Source of the DNA: Alphaproteobacteria bacterium
GTDB lineage: Bacteria; Pseudomonadota; Alphaproteobacteria; Rhodobacterales; Rhodobacteraceae
NCBI GenBank assembly: GCA_030433335.1
Contig: JAUILL010000005.1
Coordinates: 1 to 64,000 of the forward strand
Direction: 5' to 3'
DNA: 64,000 nucleotides
The notes under the pieces were generated by a model. That model was not told where the DNA came from and made no database searches. It saw only the letters and a program-made list of their open reading frames with translations. Each line of letters starts with the position of its first letter. Position 1 is the first letter of the stretch. Position numbers and translations under genes: made by a program. Positions 35,637 through 42,756 of this stretch are shown here, one piece after another.

Positions 35637-36163
35637 TGGCTGCCAATGAACAGCACTACACACTAGAGCGCCCCAACTTCGACAAGCCGGTCAAGATCCT
35701 GATCGTCGTCGCGCCCTACTACAAGGATATCGCCGACAACCTGATCGCCGGTGCCCGCGCTGAAATCGAGGCCGTCGGCGGTACCCACGACACGGTCGAA
35801 GTTCCTGGTGCTCTGGAAATCCCCACCGCCATCGGCATGGCCGGACGGCTGGCAAACTACGACGGATACGTGGCCCTTGGCTGCGTGATCCGCGGCGAGA
35901 CTACCCATTACGACACCGTCTGCAATGACAGCTCGCGCGGGATCACCCTGCTGGGTCTGTCGGGCCACTGCGTCGGCAACGGCATCCTGACCGTGGAGAA
36001 CCGCGAACAGGCCGAAGTCCGCGCCGATCCCGAAGGCCAGAATAAAGGTGGCGGCGCGGCCGCTGCGGCCTTGCATTTGATTGCATTGGCGCGTAACTGG
36101 GGCGGCTCAAAGCGTGGCGTTGGCTTCATGCCCACCGAGGATGACAGTTACCGCATCGCTTAA
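35636..36163 (+). CDS. ribH: 6,7-dimethyl-8-ribityllumazine synthase
   Basis: The 175-residue protein has the lumazine synthase pattern VEVPGALEIPTAIGMA (about 55-70), GCVIRGETTHYDTVCNDSSRG (about 82-102), and NGILTVENREQAEVRAD. It condenses the pyrimidine and DHBP products to lumazine and assembles as pentamers or capsids. Its ATG overlaps the ribBX stop. nusB follows after 25 bases. Confidence 0.96.
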   Translation: MAANEQHYTLERPNFDKPVKILIVVAPYYKDIADNLIAGARAEIEAVGGTHDTVEVPGALEIPTAIGMAGRLANYDGYVALGCVIRGETTHYDTVCNDSSRGITLLGLSGHCVGNGILTVENREQAEVRADPEGQNKGGGAAAAALHLIALARNWGGSKRGVGFMPTEDDSYRIA

Positions 36164-36188
36164 TCCAATCTTCAGGCTGACCGATCCG

Positions 36189-36671
36189 ATGACCACAGAA
36201 CCTGCACCCCTGTCTGGCAACCAGAAGCGCAAGATGCGCTCGGCATCCCGTCTGTACGCGGTGCAGGCGCTCTACCAGATGGAAATCACTGGCCTGTCCT
36301 TCGACCGCGTAAAGGCAGAGTTTCTGGACCTGCGCTTCGGTGCAGAGATCGACGGCGAAGAGCTGATCGACGGCGACATTGAGTTGTTCTCTTCGATCCT
36401 CGAAGAGGTGGTGAAGTGGCAGGCTCGCATTGACCAATGCACCGACCGCGCGCTGGTCGCCAAGTGGCCCTTGGGCCGGATCGACACCACCCTGCGCGCC
36501 CTGTTCCGCGCCGCTGGTGGTGAGTTTCAAGCGCAAGACACCCCGCCCAAAGTGATCATCACCGAATACGTGGACGTGGCCCGTGCCTTCTTCCCCGAAG
36601 GCAAAGAGGCTGGCTTCGCCAACGCGGTGCTCGACCACATGGCCCGTGAGATGCGCCCCGAAGCATTCTAA
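36189..36671 (+). CDS. nusB: Transcription antitermination factor NusB
   Basis: The 160-residue all-helical protein has RSASRLYAVQALYQMEITG near the N-terminus, the Arg-rich boxA-binding face. It ends with VIITEYVDVARAFFPEGKEAGFANAVLDHMARE. With NusE it binds boxA RNA in rRNA antitermination. It follows ribH, the widespread ribH-nusB order, and is followed by a terminator. ATG 36189 was chosen as the family-like start. Confidence 0.94.
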   Translation: MTTEPAPLSGNQKRKMRSASRLYAVQALYQMEITGLSFDRVKAEFLDLRFGAEIDGEELIDGDIELFSSILEEVVKWQARIDQCTDRALVAKWPLGRIDTTLRALFRAAGGEFQAQDTPPKVIITEYVDVARAFFPEGKEAGFANAVLDHMAREMRPEAF

Positions 36672-36697
36672 GCGCAAAAACTCAGATGACATTTCGA

Positions 36698-36729
36698 AGC
36701 CCGGTCAGGTTCGCTTGGCCGGGTTTTTC
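36698..36729 (+). terminator. Terminator after nusB
   Basis: A CCCGG/CCGGG stem with a partly paired interior is followed by five T. Confidence 0.7.
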
Positions 36730-36842
36730 TATCAGATCAGGATGTGTCACAACGGCGCGATTTCGCCCATTATCCTCTTGATCAGGTAGACACTCCGCTC
36801 TTGCGGCACTACCTTTCTTCTGTAAAGCACAGGAGATGCAAA

Positions 36843-37163
36843 ATGCCTAAGCTCGTACGTCTCTATATCAGCCAAGTGATCATGGGCTTCGGCCTGTCCG
36901 CCACCTTTGTTGCCGCGCTTCTCACTTTGAACGTCGCGAACCTCTGGCATCTGGTCACCCACTCGACCGGCGGTCTTCTGGCTGTGATCATGCTCTGGGT
37001 CTTCAACGGCATTGTGTTCGCAGGCGTGCAGTTCGGCATCTCGATCATGCGTCTGGCGGATGAGGATGACACCCCCCGCGGTCCGCGCCAGCACGCTCTG
37101 GTTCGCGAATATGCAGCGATCCCCGTCCGCACGGACGCACAGCGCAAGCGCCGCCACATCTGA
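36843..37163 (+). CDS. Small membrane protein of unknown function
   Basis: The 106-residue protein has two membrane helices (about residues 10-31 and 41-63), then a basic, cytosolic-looking tail of 40 residues. An ACAGGAG site lies before the ATG. The function is not recognised. A terminator follows at 37228-37248. Confidence 0.7.
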   Translation: MPKLVRLYISQVIMGFGLSATFVAALLTLNVANLWHLVTHSTGGLLAVIMLWVFNGIVFAGVQFGISIMRLADEDDTPRGPRQHALVREYAAIPVRTDAQRKRRHI

Positions 37164-37227
37164 GATTTCTGCCAATCGCGCTTTCACCTTTGTAGAAATA
37201 CTCTGGGGGAGGCGCGCATCGCGCGAC

Positions 37228-37248
37228 GGGGGCAACGCCCCCTTTTTT
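37228..37248 (+). terminator. Terminator after the small membrane protein gene
   Basis: A 6-bp stem GGGGGC/GCCCCC with a 3-base loop is followed by six T. Confidence 0.85.
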
Positions 37249-37338
37249 CTTGCCTGATCGCAAGAAGAATGAAGCGTATTCAAGGGGTAAGGTGTGGCGG
37301 GCCCGCACGCGACCGTCTAGGTTTTTGCATTCCCGAGG

Positions 37339-37354
37339 ACCTGTATATACAGGT
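37339..37354. promoter_or_regulatory. 16-bp perfect palindrome, candidate operator
   Basis: ACCTGTATATACAGGT is its own complement. It lies about 180 bases upstream of mmcB and 90 bases after a terminator. It resembles CTGT...ACAG operators with a 4-base centre, which is not the spacing of the enterobacterial LexA box. Confidence 0.45.
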
Positions 37355-37514
37355 GGGCGCCAGGTAATCAGGCCAGGGCCAGAACAGAGCCAGCTCCCTC
37401 GGATTTGCTTAAGGCCACCGGAATGAAACCGACATACGAGAGGGGCAGCACCCGCCACGGATCACAGGTAATGCGGCAAACCTGTTTCGACAAGGGGGCA
37501 TGTGACTTGATTTT

Positions 37515-37529
37515 GTTCCCCATATGTTC
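37515..37529 (+). promoter_or_regulatory. Alphaproteobacterial LexA (SOS) box at mmcB
   Basis: GTTC-CCCATAT-GTTC is an exact match to GTTC-N7-GTTC, the LexA site of alphaproteobacteria. It overlaps an upstream ATG at 37524, which argues that translation starts at 37536 or 37542 instead. Confidence 0.8.
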
Positions 37530-37535
37530 ATATTG

Positions 37536-37994
37536 ATGAACATGCAGATTATCCCCAGTCAAACTCCGATTGATCCCAAACCTGGCCAGCTTTTGGCACG
37601 CGGAGTTGCGCGGCATCTGGTGCAACTTGGCTTTGCCTGCCTTGATGAATTTGTCCCGGCGCGGGGCCTGCGCGTGGACGTGATGGGCATGGGGAAGAAG
37701 GGGGAACTCTGGATCGTCGAGTGCAAATCTTGTCGCGCGGACTTCCAGAGTGATTCCAAATGGCAGAACTATCTGCCCTATTGCGAGCGATTTTTTTGGG
37801 CAGTCGACGCCGATTTTCCCACCGACCTCCTGCCCGAAGGGACAGGTCTGATCATCGCCGACGCCTATGATGCAGAGATTATTCGCATGCCCGATGCGCT
37901 GCCGCTCGCTGCGGCCCGCCGCAAGGTCCTGACGCGCGATTTTGCCCGGACGGCTGCGCTGCGCCTTCAGACCCTGCGTGATCCGCGTCTGTGA
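37536..37994 (+). CDS. mmcB: MmcB family DNA repair protein
   Basis: This is a protein of about 152 residues. It has a PD-(D/E)XK-type nuclease signature RVDVMGMGKKGELWIVECKS (about 45-64), with Asp, Glu and Lys in the expected order, and a conserved DFQSDSKWQNYLPYCERFFWAVD. In Caulobacter MmcB takes part in DNA damage tolerance and is SOS-induced. The LexA box overlapping the upstream region supports the same here. The start could be 37536 (MNMQ) or 37542; ATG 37524 would lie inside the box. Confidence 0.9.
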   Translation: MNMQIIPSQTPIDPKPGQLLARGVARHLVQLGFACLDEFVPARGLRVDVMGMGKKGELWIVECKSCRADFQSDSKWQNYLPYCERFFWAVDADFPTDLLPEGTGLIIADAYDAEIIRMPDALPLAAARRKVLTRDFARTAALRLQTLRDPRL

Positions 37995-38195
37995 TCAGCG
38001 GCGGCGTTTGCCTGCCAGATCTTTGGCGGTTTGGATTGCGGACTGAATTTCTTCGAGGATTTCTTCGGCTTCATCCGGGGTGAAGTCCATCGGAATTTCC
38101 AGATCACCTGCTTCGATATAGAGGCGGATCATGCCTTGGTCGGTCGGCCCGATCTGCAGGCTAGCTTCGATGTCGCGTTCAGTGTTGATACCCAT
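37995..38195 (-). CDS. DUF6324 family protein
   Basis: This is a 66-residue acidic protein (MGINTERDIEASLQIGPTDQGM, then a helix with EAEEILEEIQSAIQTAKDLA). It is a small conserved alphaproteobacterial protein of unknown function. Its stop abuts the mmcB stop, so the genes are convergent with no gap. Confidence 0.8.
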   Translation of the reverse strand: MGINTERDIEASLQIGPTDQGMIRLYIEAGDLEIPMDFTPDEAEEILEEIQSAIQTAKDLAGKRRR

Positions 38196-38321
38196 GATCG
38201 GCTCCGTTTTCCTGTTGAATATCGCGGGTAAACCTTGTTCGGCCCCTTGGCAATATCATGTGAATTTTTTGTTATACTGCTTCTTGCATTCCCTGTTCGC
38301 TAGGGGTAAACGACCCCTAGT

Positions 38322-38398
38322 GCCGCCTTAGCTCAGTTGGTTAGAGCGCCTGATTGTGGATCAGGAGGTCCCCCGTTCGAGCCGGGGAGGTGGTACCA
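38322..38398 (+). tRNA. tRNA-His (anticodon GTG)
   Basis: The 77-base cloverleaf has acceptor GCCGCCT/AGGTGGT, anticodon arm CTGAT-TGTGGAT-C (anticodon GTG), T arm CCCCG-TTCGAGC-CGGGG and encoded CCA. The discriminator base 73 is A, and the base before position 1 is T, so no G-1 is encoded. This is the known alphaproteobacterial tRNA-His form. Confidence 0.95.
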
Positions 38399-38420
38399 TC
38401 TTCATCCTAATCGATGTTCG

Positions 38421-38445
38421 AAAGCGCCCGTTGTGGCGCTTTTTT
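38421..38445 (+). terminator. Terminator of tRNA-His
   Basis: An AAAGCGCC/GGCGCTTT stem with a 6-base loop ends in TTTTTT. Confidence 0.85.
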
Positions 38446-38471
38446 CGTGTCTGCTCTTCGGTGCGCCGCAA

Positions 38472-38507
38472 CAAAAAACGCGGCACTAAAGGAGCGCCGC
38501 GCTTTAA
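38472..38507 (-). terminator. Terminator of amt
   Basis: On the minus strand a GCGCGGC-type stem pairs with GCCGCG and is followed by six T, 22 bases after the amt stop. Confidence 0.7.
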
Positions 38508-38528
38508 ATCTGTGTACCGATGGGTGGC

Positions 38529-39977
38529 TTAGAACGTGGTCTTCGCCTTGCCCGGAGCCGTCAGGTTGATCGAGTAAGCGTCCTGACCGTGCAGCTCCAA
38601 ATCCATGCCCGCCAACTCTTGCTCGGGGGTGACACGCAGGTGGTTGCGGGGCATCGCGCCGTAATCGAAGTACTTCGAATTCCCCAGCTTTTTGATCACG
38701 TACATCAAGCGTGACGCCAGCCAGAACGTGACAATTGCGGACAGGAAACCAAAGAGGCAAATCAGTGCACCATAGAACATCTGGGTGCCGAAGACGATCG
38801 GACCTTGCTCCATATCGCCGGTGGTCAGGGCGAACATGCCGCCTGCGAACAGCCCCACCGCGCCGTGAACGGGGAAGGCGCCAATAGGATCGTCGACCTT
38901 GATCTTGAAGATGAAGATCACCGCCAGAACATAGATCGCACCAGAGATGACACCGATCAGAACTGCGATGGGGGCGGTCGCGGCGTCAGCGTTCGCGGTG
39001 ATGCCCACAAGGCCCGCCAGCGCACCGTTCATCAGGTCCGAGATGTTGTACTTGTTCTGGGTCGCCATAAAGAATGCGAGCACCGAGAAGACAGCGGCAC
39101 AGGGCGCCAGCGTGGTGTTGATAACAACCTGACCGAAGCCACCGATCAACTGCTCAAAGATCGCGTTCGCCACCAGATCGGGCTGGTTCTCAATGCCGCT
39201 CAGGTCGATGGAGGATAGGTCAAACCCGCCAGCAAAGGTGCTGCCTGCGTTAAAACCGTACCAGCCAATCCACAGCAGGATGACACCAAGCGCAGTGATC
39301 GGGATGTTGTGCGCGGCATTGCTGATCGAAGAGCCAGCGAAGCGATAGGAATCAATCTGGCCTTTGCCGTAGTCGAACTCGCCGATTCGGGGTTTCAGCA
39401 TCATAGCGCCCGCTAGACCTGCAAAGCCGCCGAGGCCGTGCACAACGAGCGATCCGGCGAAGTCGTGGAGAATGCCGTAAAGCATCCCGTCTGCGTTCCA
39501 CACGGTAAAGGCGACAACAGGGTAAATCAGGGCAGAGAAGACAGCGCCGAAGAACAGATAGGCATACGGCGCAATCCGGCCTGTGACTGAGCCGGAACAG
39601 ATGGTGACACACGTTGCGGCGAAGGCAAAGTTGAAGAACAGCGAAATGTCGTCGTTCAGGCTCACGATCGGGCCGGGGGATGTATTTTCAGTGGTATGCG
39701 CAAATCCCATTTCGCGCATCCAGTCGACGAGAATGGAATCGCCGGTGATGATCGGATAACCGAACCAGTAAAAGAAGATGCCGCACACACAGGCATCCAC
39801 AAAGTTCTTGAAGATATTGTTGATCGCGTTTTTCCGCGACATGCCGCCCGTTTCGAGCATCATGAACCCGGCTTGCATCAGGAAAATCAAGACGCCACTG
39901 ATGAAAACAATTATGTTGATTGTCGAGTAGACCCCAAAGATCAGGGATCGATCGTAACTGGCTAAATCACCGCCCAT
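38529..39977 (-). CDS. amt: Ammonium transporter (Amt family)
   Basis: The 482-residue protein has about eleven membrane helices. The Amt pore histidines are visible in DFAGSLVVHGLGGFAGL and FPVHGAVGLFAGGMF. GMSRKNAINNIFKNF near residue 45 is also typical. It carries ammonium into the cell. An AGGTGA site lies 9 bases before the ATG. No glnK gene neighbours it, unlike many amtB loci. The upstream region is AT-rich and holds an FNR-type box, a sigma-54-like promoter and an 18-bp palindrome. Confidence 0.95.
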   Translation of the reverse strand: MGGDLASYDRSLIFGVYSTINIIVFISGVLIFLMQAGFMMLETGGMSRKNAINNIFKNFVDACVCGIFFYWFGYPIITGDSILVDWMREMGFAHTTENTSPGPIVSLNDDISLFFNFAFAATCVTICSGSVTGRIAPYAYLFFGAVFSALIYPVVAFTVWNADGMLYGILHDFAGSLVVHGLGGFAGLAGAMMLKPRIGEFDYGKGQIDSYRFAGSSISNAAHNIPITALGVILLWIGWYGFNAGSTFAGGFDLSSIDLSGIENQPDLVANAIFEQLIGGFGQVVINTTLAPCAAVFSVLAFFMATQNKYNISDLMNGALAGLVGITANADAATAPIAVLIGVISGAIYVLAVIFIFKIKVDDPIGAFPVHGAVGLFAGGMFALTTGDMEQGPIVFGTQMFYGALICLFGFLSAIVTFWLASRLMYVIKKLGNSKYFDYGAMPRNHLRVTPEQELAGMDLELHGQDAYSINLTAPGKAKTTF

Positions 39978-40110
39978 GGTTCGTCACCTAATAGTCGATT
40001 GGGCTCAAGTGTAAGTAGAACCTGAACACCAAATTATGCGTGAAAATTTACAGTTATCGATTAGCTGCGGGGCGGATTGTCCGTCAAGGTTGAAAGGCGC
40101 AATTGGAGAT

Positions 40111-40124
40111 TTGATCTTAATCAA
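40111..40124. promoter_or_regulatory. Consensus FNR/FnrL box upstream of amt
   Basis: TTGAT-CTTA-ATCAA is an exact TTGAT-N4-ATCAA FNR-type site. It is 134 bases upstream of the amt start. Confidence 0.65.
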
Positions 40125-40137
40125 TTGCATTATTGAC

Positions 40138-40152
40138 GCAATGAGGTGGCCA
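40138..40152 (-). promoter_or_regulatory. Sigma-54-like promoter element of amt
   Basis: On the minus strand TGGC-CACCTCA-TTGC has GG and GC at the -24/-12 spacing of sigma-54 promoters. The -24 half (TGGC) and -12 half (TTGC) match; the following bases of the -24 block do not. The predicted start would be near 40125, next to the FNR box. Confidence 0.35.
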
Positions 40153-40232
40153 TATTTGTAATCAAAAATTACAGTAAATATCGAAATGGTATTTTGTGAT
40201 GCGGAAACGGGGTTCTTGGAAACGTGAAAACC

Positions 40233-40250
40233 CTACGTCAATTGACGTAG
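40233..40250. promoter_or_regulatory. 18-bp perfect palindrome upstream of amt
   Basis: CTACGTCAATTGACGTAG is its own complement. It is about 110 bases upstream of the predicted sigma-54 start and 256 bases before the amt ATG. It is a candidate operator; it is not an NtrC consensus site. Confidence 0.5.
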
Positions 40251-40311
40251 AAACGGAATGTGATCGGAAAATGCGCGCTAAGGTGTGAGAATTTCTTACA
40301 ATGCTTAATTT

Positions 40312-40608
40312 CTAGTCTGTTTCTGCGCGTACTGTCTGTCTCAATGCACCGCTCGTGGCGTCATAAATCAGGATCTCTTGCTGGTCGGTAACGATTGCAA
40401 TCCAACCCTTGCCTTGTGTAACTGCGCTGACCGTAGATCCCTCTGGCAACGCGAGATTTTCAGGCAGAACCGGGGTGGGGTCGGGGAACCGAAACACGAT
40501 GACCAGCGCGATGGCGATCATGCCGGCCATCATCACCACGGTCAGAGCCGTCACGAGGCGGCGCAGAAAGATGGCGTCCGGGGGCGTCTGATCAGAAGGA
40601 AGCGACAT
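40312..40608 (-). CDS. DUF6476 family membrane protein
   Basis: The 98-residue protein has one membrane helix (RRLVTALTVVMMAGMIAIALVIVF, about residues 16-39) and a small soluble domain (STVSAVTQGKGWIAIVTDQQEILIYD). The function is unknown. The ATG at 40608 overlaps the start of the divergent rluD (CATG at 40606-40609), so each gene's ribosome site lies inside the other's coding sequence. Confidence 0.75.
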   Translation of the reverse strand: MSLPSDQTPPDAIFLRRLVTALTVVMMAGMIAIALVIVFRFPDPTPVLPENLALPEGSTVSAVTQGKGWIAIVTDQQEILIYDATSGALRQTVRAETD

Positions 40609-41638
40609 GGGCGAGACCTTGGTTACCGTCATCATCGCGGCAGATCCGCCGCCCCGACTGGATAAGGCTTTGGCGCGCGATGTGCCAGAGGAAGCGTCCC
40701 TGTCGCGCACGCGTCTGGCCAAACTGATCGCGGATGGCAAAGTCTCCCGCGGCGGAGAAGTGTTGACCGACCCCAAAGCCAAGGTGGCCGAGGACGACGA
40801 GATCAGCATTCAGGTCGAGTCCGCGGTCGAAGTCGACACCGTCGCCGAGGATATCCCGCTAGAGATCATCTACGAAGACGATGACCTTATTGTCGTGAAT
40901 AAGCCTGCGGGCATGGTCGTCCACCCCGCACCCGGCTCGCCGAGCGGGACGCTGGTGAATGCCCTGCTGCACCACTGTGGCGAGACACTCTCTGGTATCG
41001 GCGGCGAGAAACGCCCCGGCATCGTGCACCGTATTGACAAAGACACCAGCGGGCTCTTGGTCGTGGCAAAGTCGGACCGCGCGCATCACGGTCTGGCCGC
41101 ACAGTTCGAGGATCACAGCGTCGAGCGGGTCTACTCTGCCGTGGTCTATGGCGTGCCCGATAGTAATGAGCCGCGCCTCAAAGGGGTGAAGGGCGTCAGC
41201 TTTGAGCCTGGGAACATCATCAAGATCACGTCCTTCCTTGGCCGTCACAAAACCGATCGCCAGCGGCAGGCCGTCAGCTTTAACACCGGCCGCCATGCGG
41301 TGACCCGCGCGCGGATTGTTGAAACATTCGGGACGCCCGGATGTGCGACCTTGGTGGATTGCTGGCTGGAAACAGGGCGGACCCACCAGATCCGCGTGCA
41401 CATGACACATGCGGGTCATGCTCTGATCGGGGATCCGGTGTATGGAGGACGTCGCAAGCTGTCGCCCAAGGCTCTGTCCGTGGCAGGAATCGACGCGGCG
41501 GCTGAATTCCCGCGTCAGGCCCTCCATGCGCGCATCCTCGGGTTCATCCATCCAGTGACCGAAGAAGAGATGACCTTCGAAGCGCCGCTGCCCGAAGATA
41601 TGGTTTCACTTCTCGACGCATTGCGCACCAAGAAGTGA
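40607..41638 (+). CDS. rluD: RluA-family pseudouridine synthase (RluD-like)
   Basis: The 343-residue protein has an N-terminal S4 domain (RLDKALARDVPEEASLSRTRLAKLIADGKVSRGG, about 18-51). The catalytic domain has KPAGMVVHPAPG and HRIDKDTSGLLVVAKSD, with the active-site Asp (about 142-158), and the late GRTHQIRVHMTHAGHALIGDPVYGG. It isomerises uridines in 23S rRNA; RluD-type specificity is inferred from the length and S4 domain. GAAGGA lies before the ATG. Confidence 0.92.
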   Translation: MGETLVTVIIAADPPPRLDKALARDVPEEASLSRTRLAKLIADGKVSRGGEVLTDPKAKVAEDDEISIQVESAVEVDTVAEDIPLEIIYEDDDLIVVNKPAGMVVHPAPGSPSGTLVNALLHHCGETLSGIGGEKRPGIVHRIDKDTSGLLVVAKSDRAHHGLAAQFEDHSVERVYSAVVYGVPDSNEPRLKGVKGVSFEPGNIIKITSFLGRHKTDRQRQAVSFNTGRHAVTRARIVETFGTPGCATLVDCWLETGRTHQIRVHMTHAGHALIGDPVYGGRRKLSPKALSVAGIDAAAEFPRQALHARILGFIHPVTEEEMTFEAPLPEDMVSLLDALRTKK

Positions 41639-41640
41639 TC

Positions 41641-41660
41641 CTCACGCACGTGTGCGTGAG
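41641..41660. repeat. Inverted repeat just after rluD
   Basis: CTCACGCAC/GTGCGTGAG arms of 9 bases with a 2-base centre begin 2 bases after the rluD stop. No T-run follows. It is either a rho-assisted hairpin or an operator for the rpoH promoter 130 bases downstream. Confidence 0.45.
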
Positions 41661-41790
41661 TGCACAGAAATCCCTCTATCCAGCCAAGTCTCTCTCATTT
41701 TATATGGAACAAAAGCGAGGCTGAGGACTTGAATACATGAAGTCAGCTACCTAGCTGCATGTTAAAGCCTGTTACATTCAGGAGGGACGA

Positions 41791-42687
41791 ATGGCAAATT
41801 ATGCAAATCTTCCGGCACCGACCCCAGAGGGCGGACTGTCGCGCTACATGCAAGAGATCCGCAAGTTCCCTCTGCTGGAGCCTGAAGAAGAATATATGCT
41901 GGCCAAGCGGTGGGTCGAGGAACAAGACACAGAGGCGGCCCACAAGATGGTCACCAGCCACCTGCGTCTCGCGGCCAAAATCGCGATGGGCTACCGTGGC
42001 TACGGTCTGCCCCAAGCAGAGGTAATATCCGAGGCAAACGTCGGTCTGATGCAAGCGGTCAAACGCTTTGACCCTGAAAAGGGCTTCCGTCTGGCGACCT
42101 ATGCGATGTGGTGGATCCGCGCCAGCATTCAGGAGTACATCCTGCGCAGCTGGTCGATGGTGAAGCTGGGGACAACCTCGGCGCAGAAGAAGCTGTTCTT
42201 TAACCTGCGCAAGGCGAAATCCCGTATCGGTGCGCTTGAGGACGGCGATCTGCGTCCCGAGCATGTTCAGAAGATTGCGAACGACCTTGGTGTGACCGAG
42301 GACGAAGTGATCAGCATGAACCGCCGTCTGTCGGGTGGTGACGCCTCGCTGAACGCGACTGTCGGATCCGAAGACGATGGTGGTGCACAGTGGCAGGATT
42401 GGCTCGAGGATGAAGACGCGAACCAAGCTGCGGCCTATGAGGCTCAGGACGAAATGGACTCGCGCCGTGAACTGCTGGCCGAAGCCATGGATGTGCTGAA
42501 CGATCGCGAGAAAGACATTCTGGTGAAGCGCCGGTTGAGCGAAGAGAACATTACGCTCGAAGACCTGTCGGCCGAGTATAGCGTGAGCCGAGAGCGTATT
42601 CGCCAGATCGAAGTGCGCGCGTTCGAGAAGCTGCAGAAGCGGATGACCGGTCTTGCACGGGAAAAGGGCATGCTGCCTGCGGTCTGA
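41791..42687 (+). CDS. rpoH: Heat-shock sigma factor RpoH (sigma-32)
   Basis: The 298-residue protein has region 2 (SHLRLAAKIAMGYRGYGLPQAEVISEANVGLMQAVKRFDPEKGFRLATYAMWWIRASIQEYILRSWSMVKLGTT). The RpoH box segment QKKLFFNLRK follows at about 130-139, then region 4 with [18 protein letters not shown]. It directs heat-shock and oxidative-stress genes. A GGAGGG site lies 7 bases before the ATG. Some members of this family keep two rpoH genes; only this one is in the window. Confidence 0.95.
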   Translation: MANYANLPAPTPEGGLSRYMQEIRKFPLLEPEEEYMLAKRWVEEQDTEAAHKMVTSHLRLAAKIAMGYRGYGLPQAEVISEANVGLMQAVKRFDPEKGFRLATYAMWWIRASIQEYILRSWSMVKLGTTSAQKKLFFNLRKAKSRIGALEDGDLRPEHVQKIANDLGVTEDEVISMNRRLSGGDASLNATVGSEDDGGAQWQDWLEDEDANQAAAYEAQDEMDSRRELLAEAMDVLNDREKDILVKRRLSEENITLEDLSAEYSVSRERIRQIEVRAFEKLQKRMTGLAREKGMLPAV

Positions 42688-42707
42688 CCCTTTGACAGAG
42701 TTGTAGA

Positions 42708-42742
42708 AAATCCCCTCGAGCCCTAGGCTTGGGGGGATTTTT
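42708..42742 (+). terminator. Terminator after rpoH
   Basis: An AAATCCCC/GGGGATTT stem ends in a run of five T. Confidence 0.75.
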
Positions 42743-42756
42743 CTTTGGGGGGCGGT

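Larger units (their letters stand above)
37164..37535. other. 372-base intergenic region upstream of mmcB
   Basis: It contains a terminator at 37228-37248 (stem GGGGGC/GCCCCC then six T), a 16-bp perfect palindrome at 37339-37354, and the LexA box at 37515-37529. No convincing gene is seen. A 32-codon frame starting at 37269 lacks a good ribosome site. Confidence 0.6.
39978..40311. other. 334-base AT-rich regulatory region upstream of amt
   Basis: The neighbour on the other side (DUF6476) ends at 40312 and reads toward amt, so the gap serves amt only. It is much richer in A and T than its surroundings. It holds a consensus FNR box, a sigma-54-like element and a perfect 18-bp palindrome. Confidence 0.7.

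Noticed and set aside
37269-37367. 32-codon frame in the mmcB upstream region
   Set aside because: It lacks a good ribosome site and overlaps the palindrome; no supporting feature.
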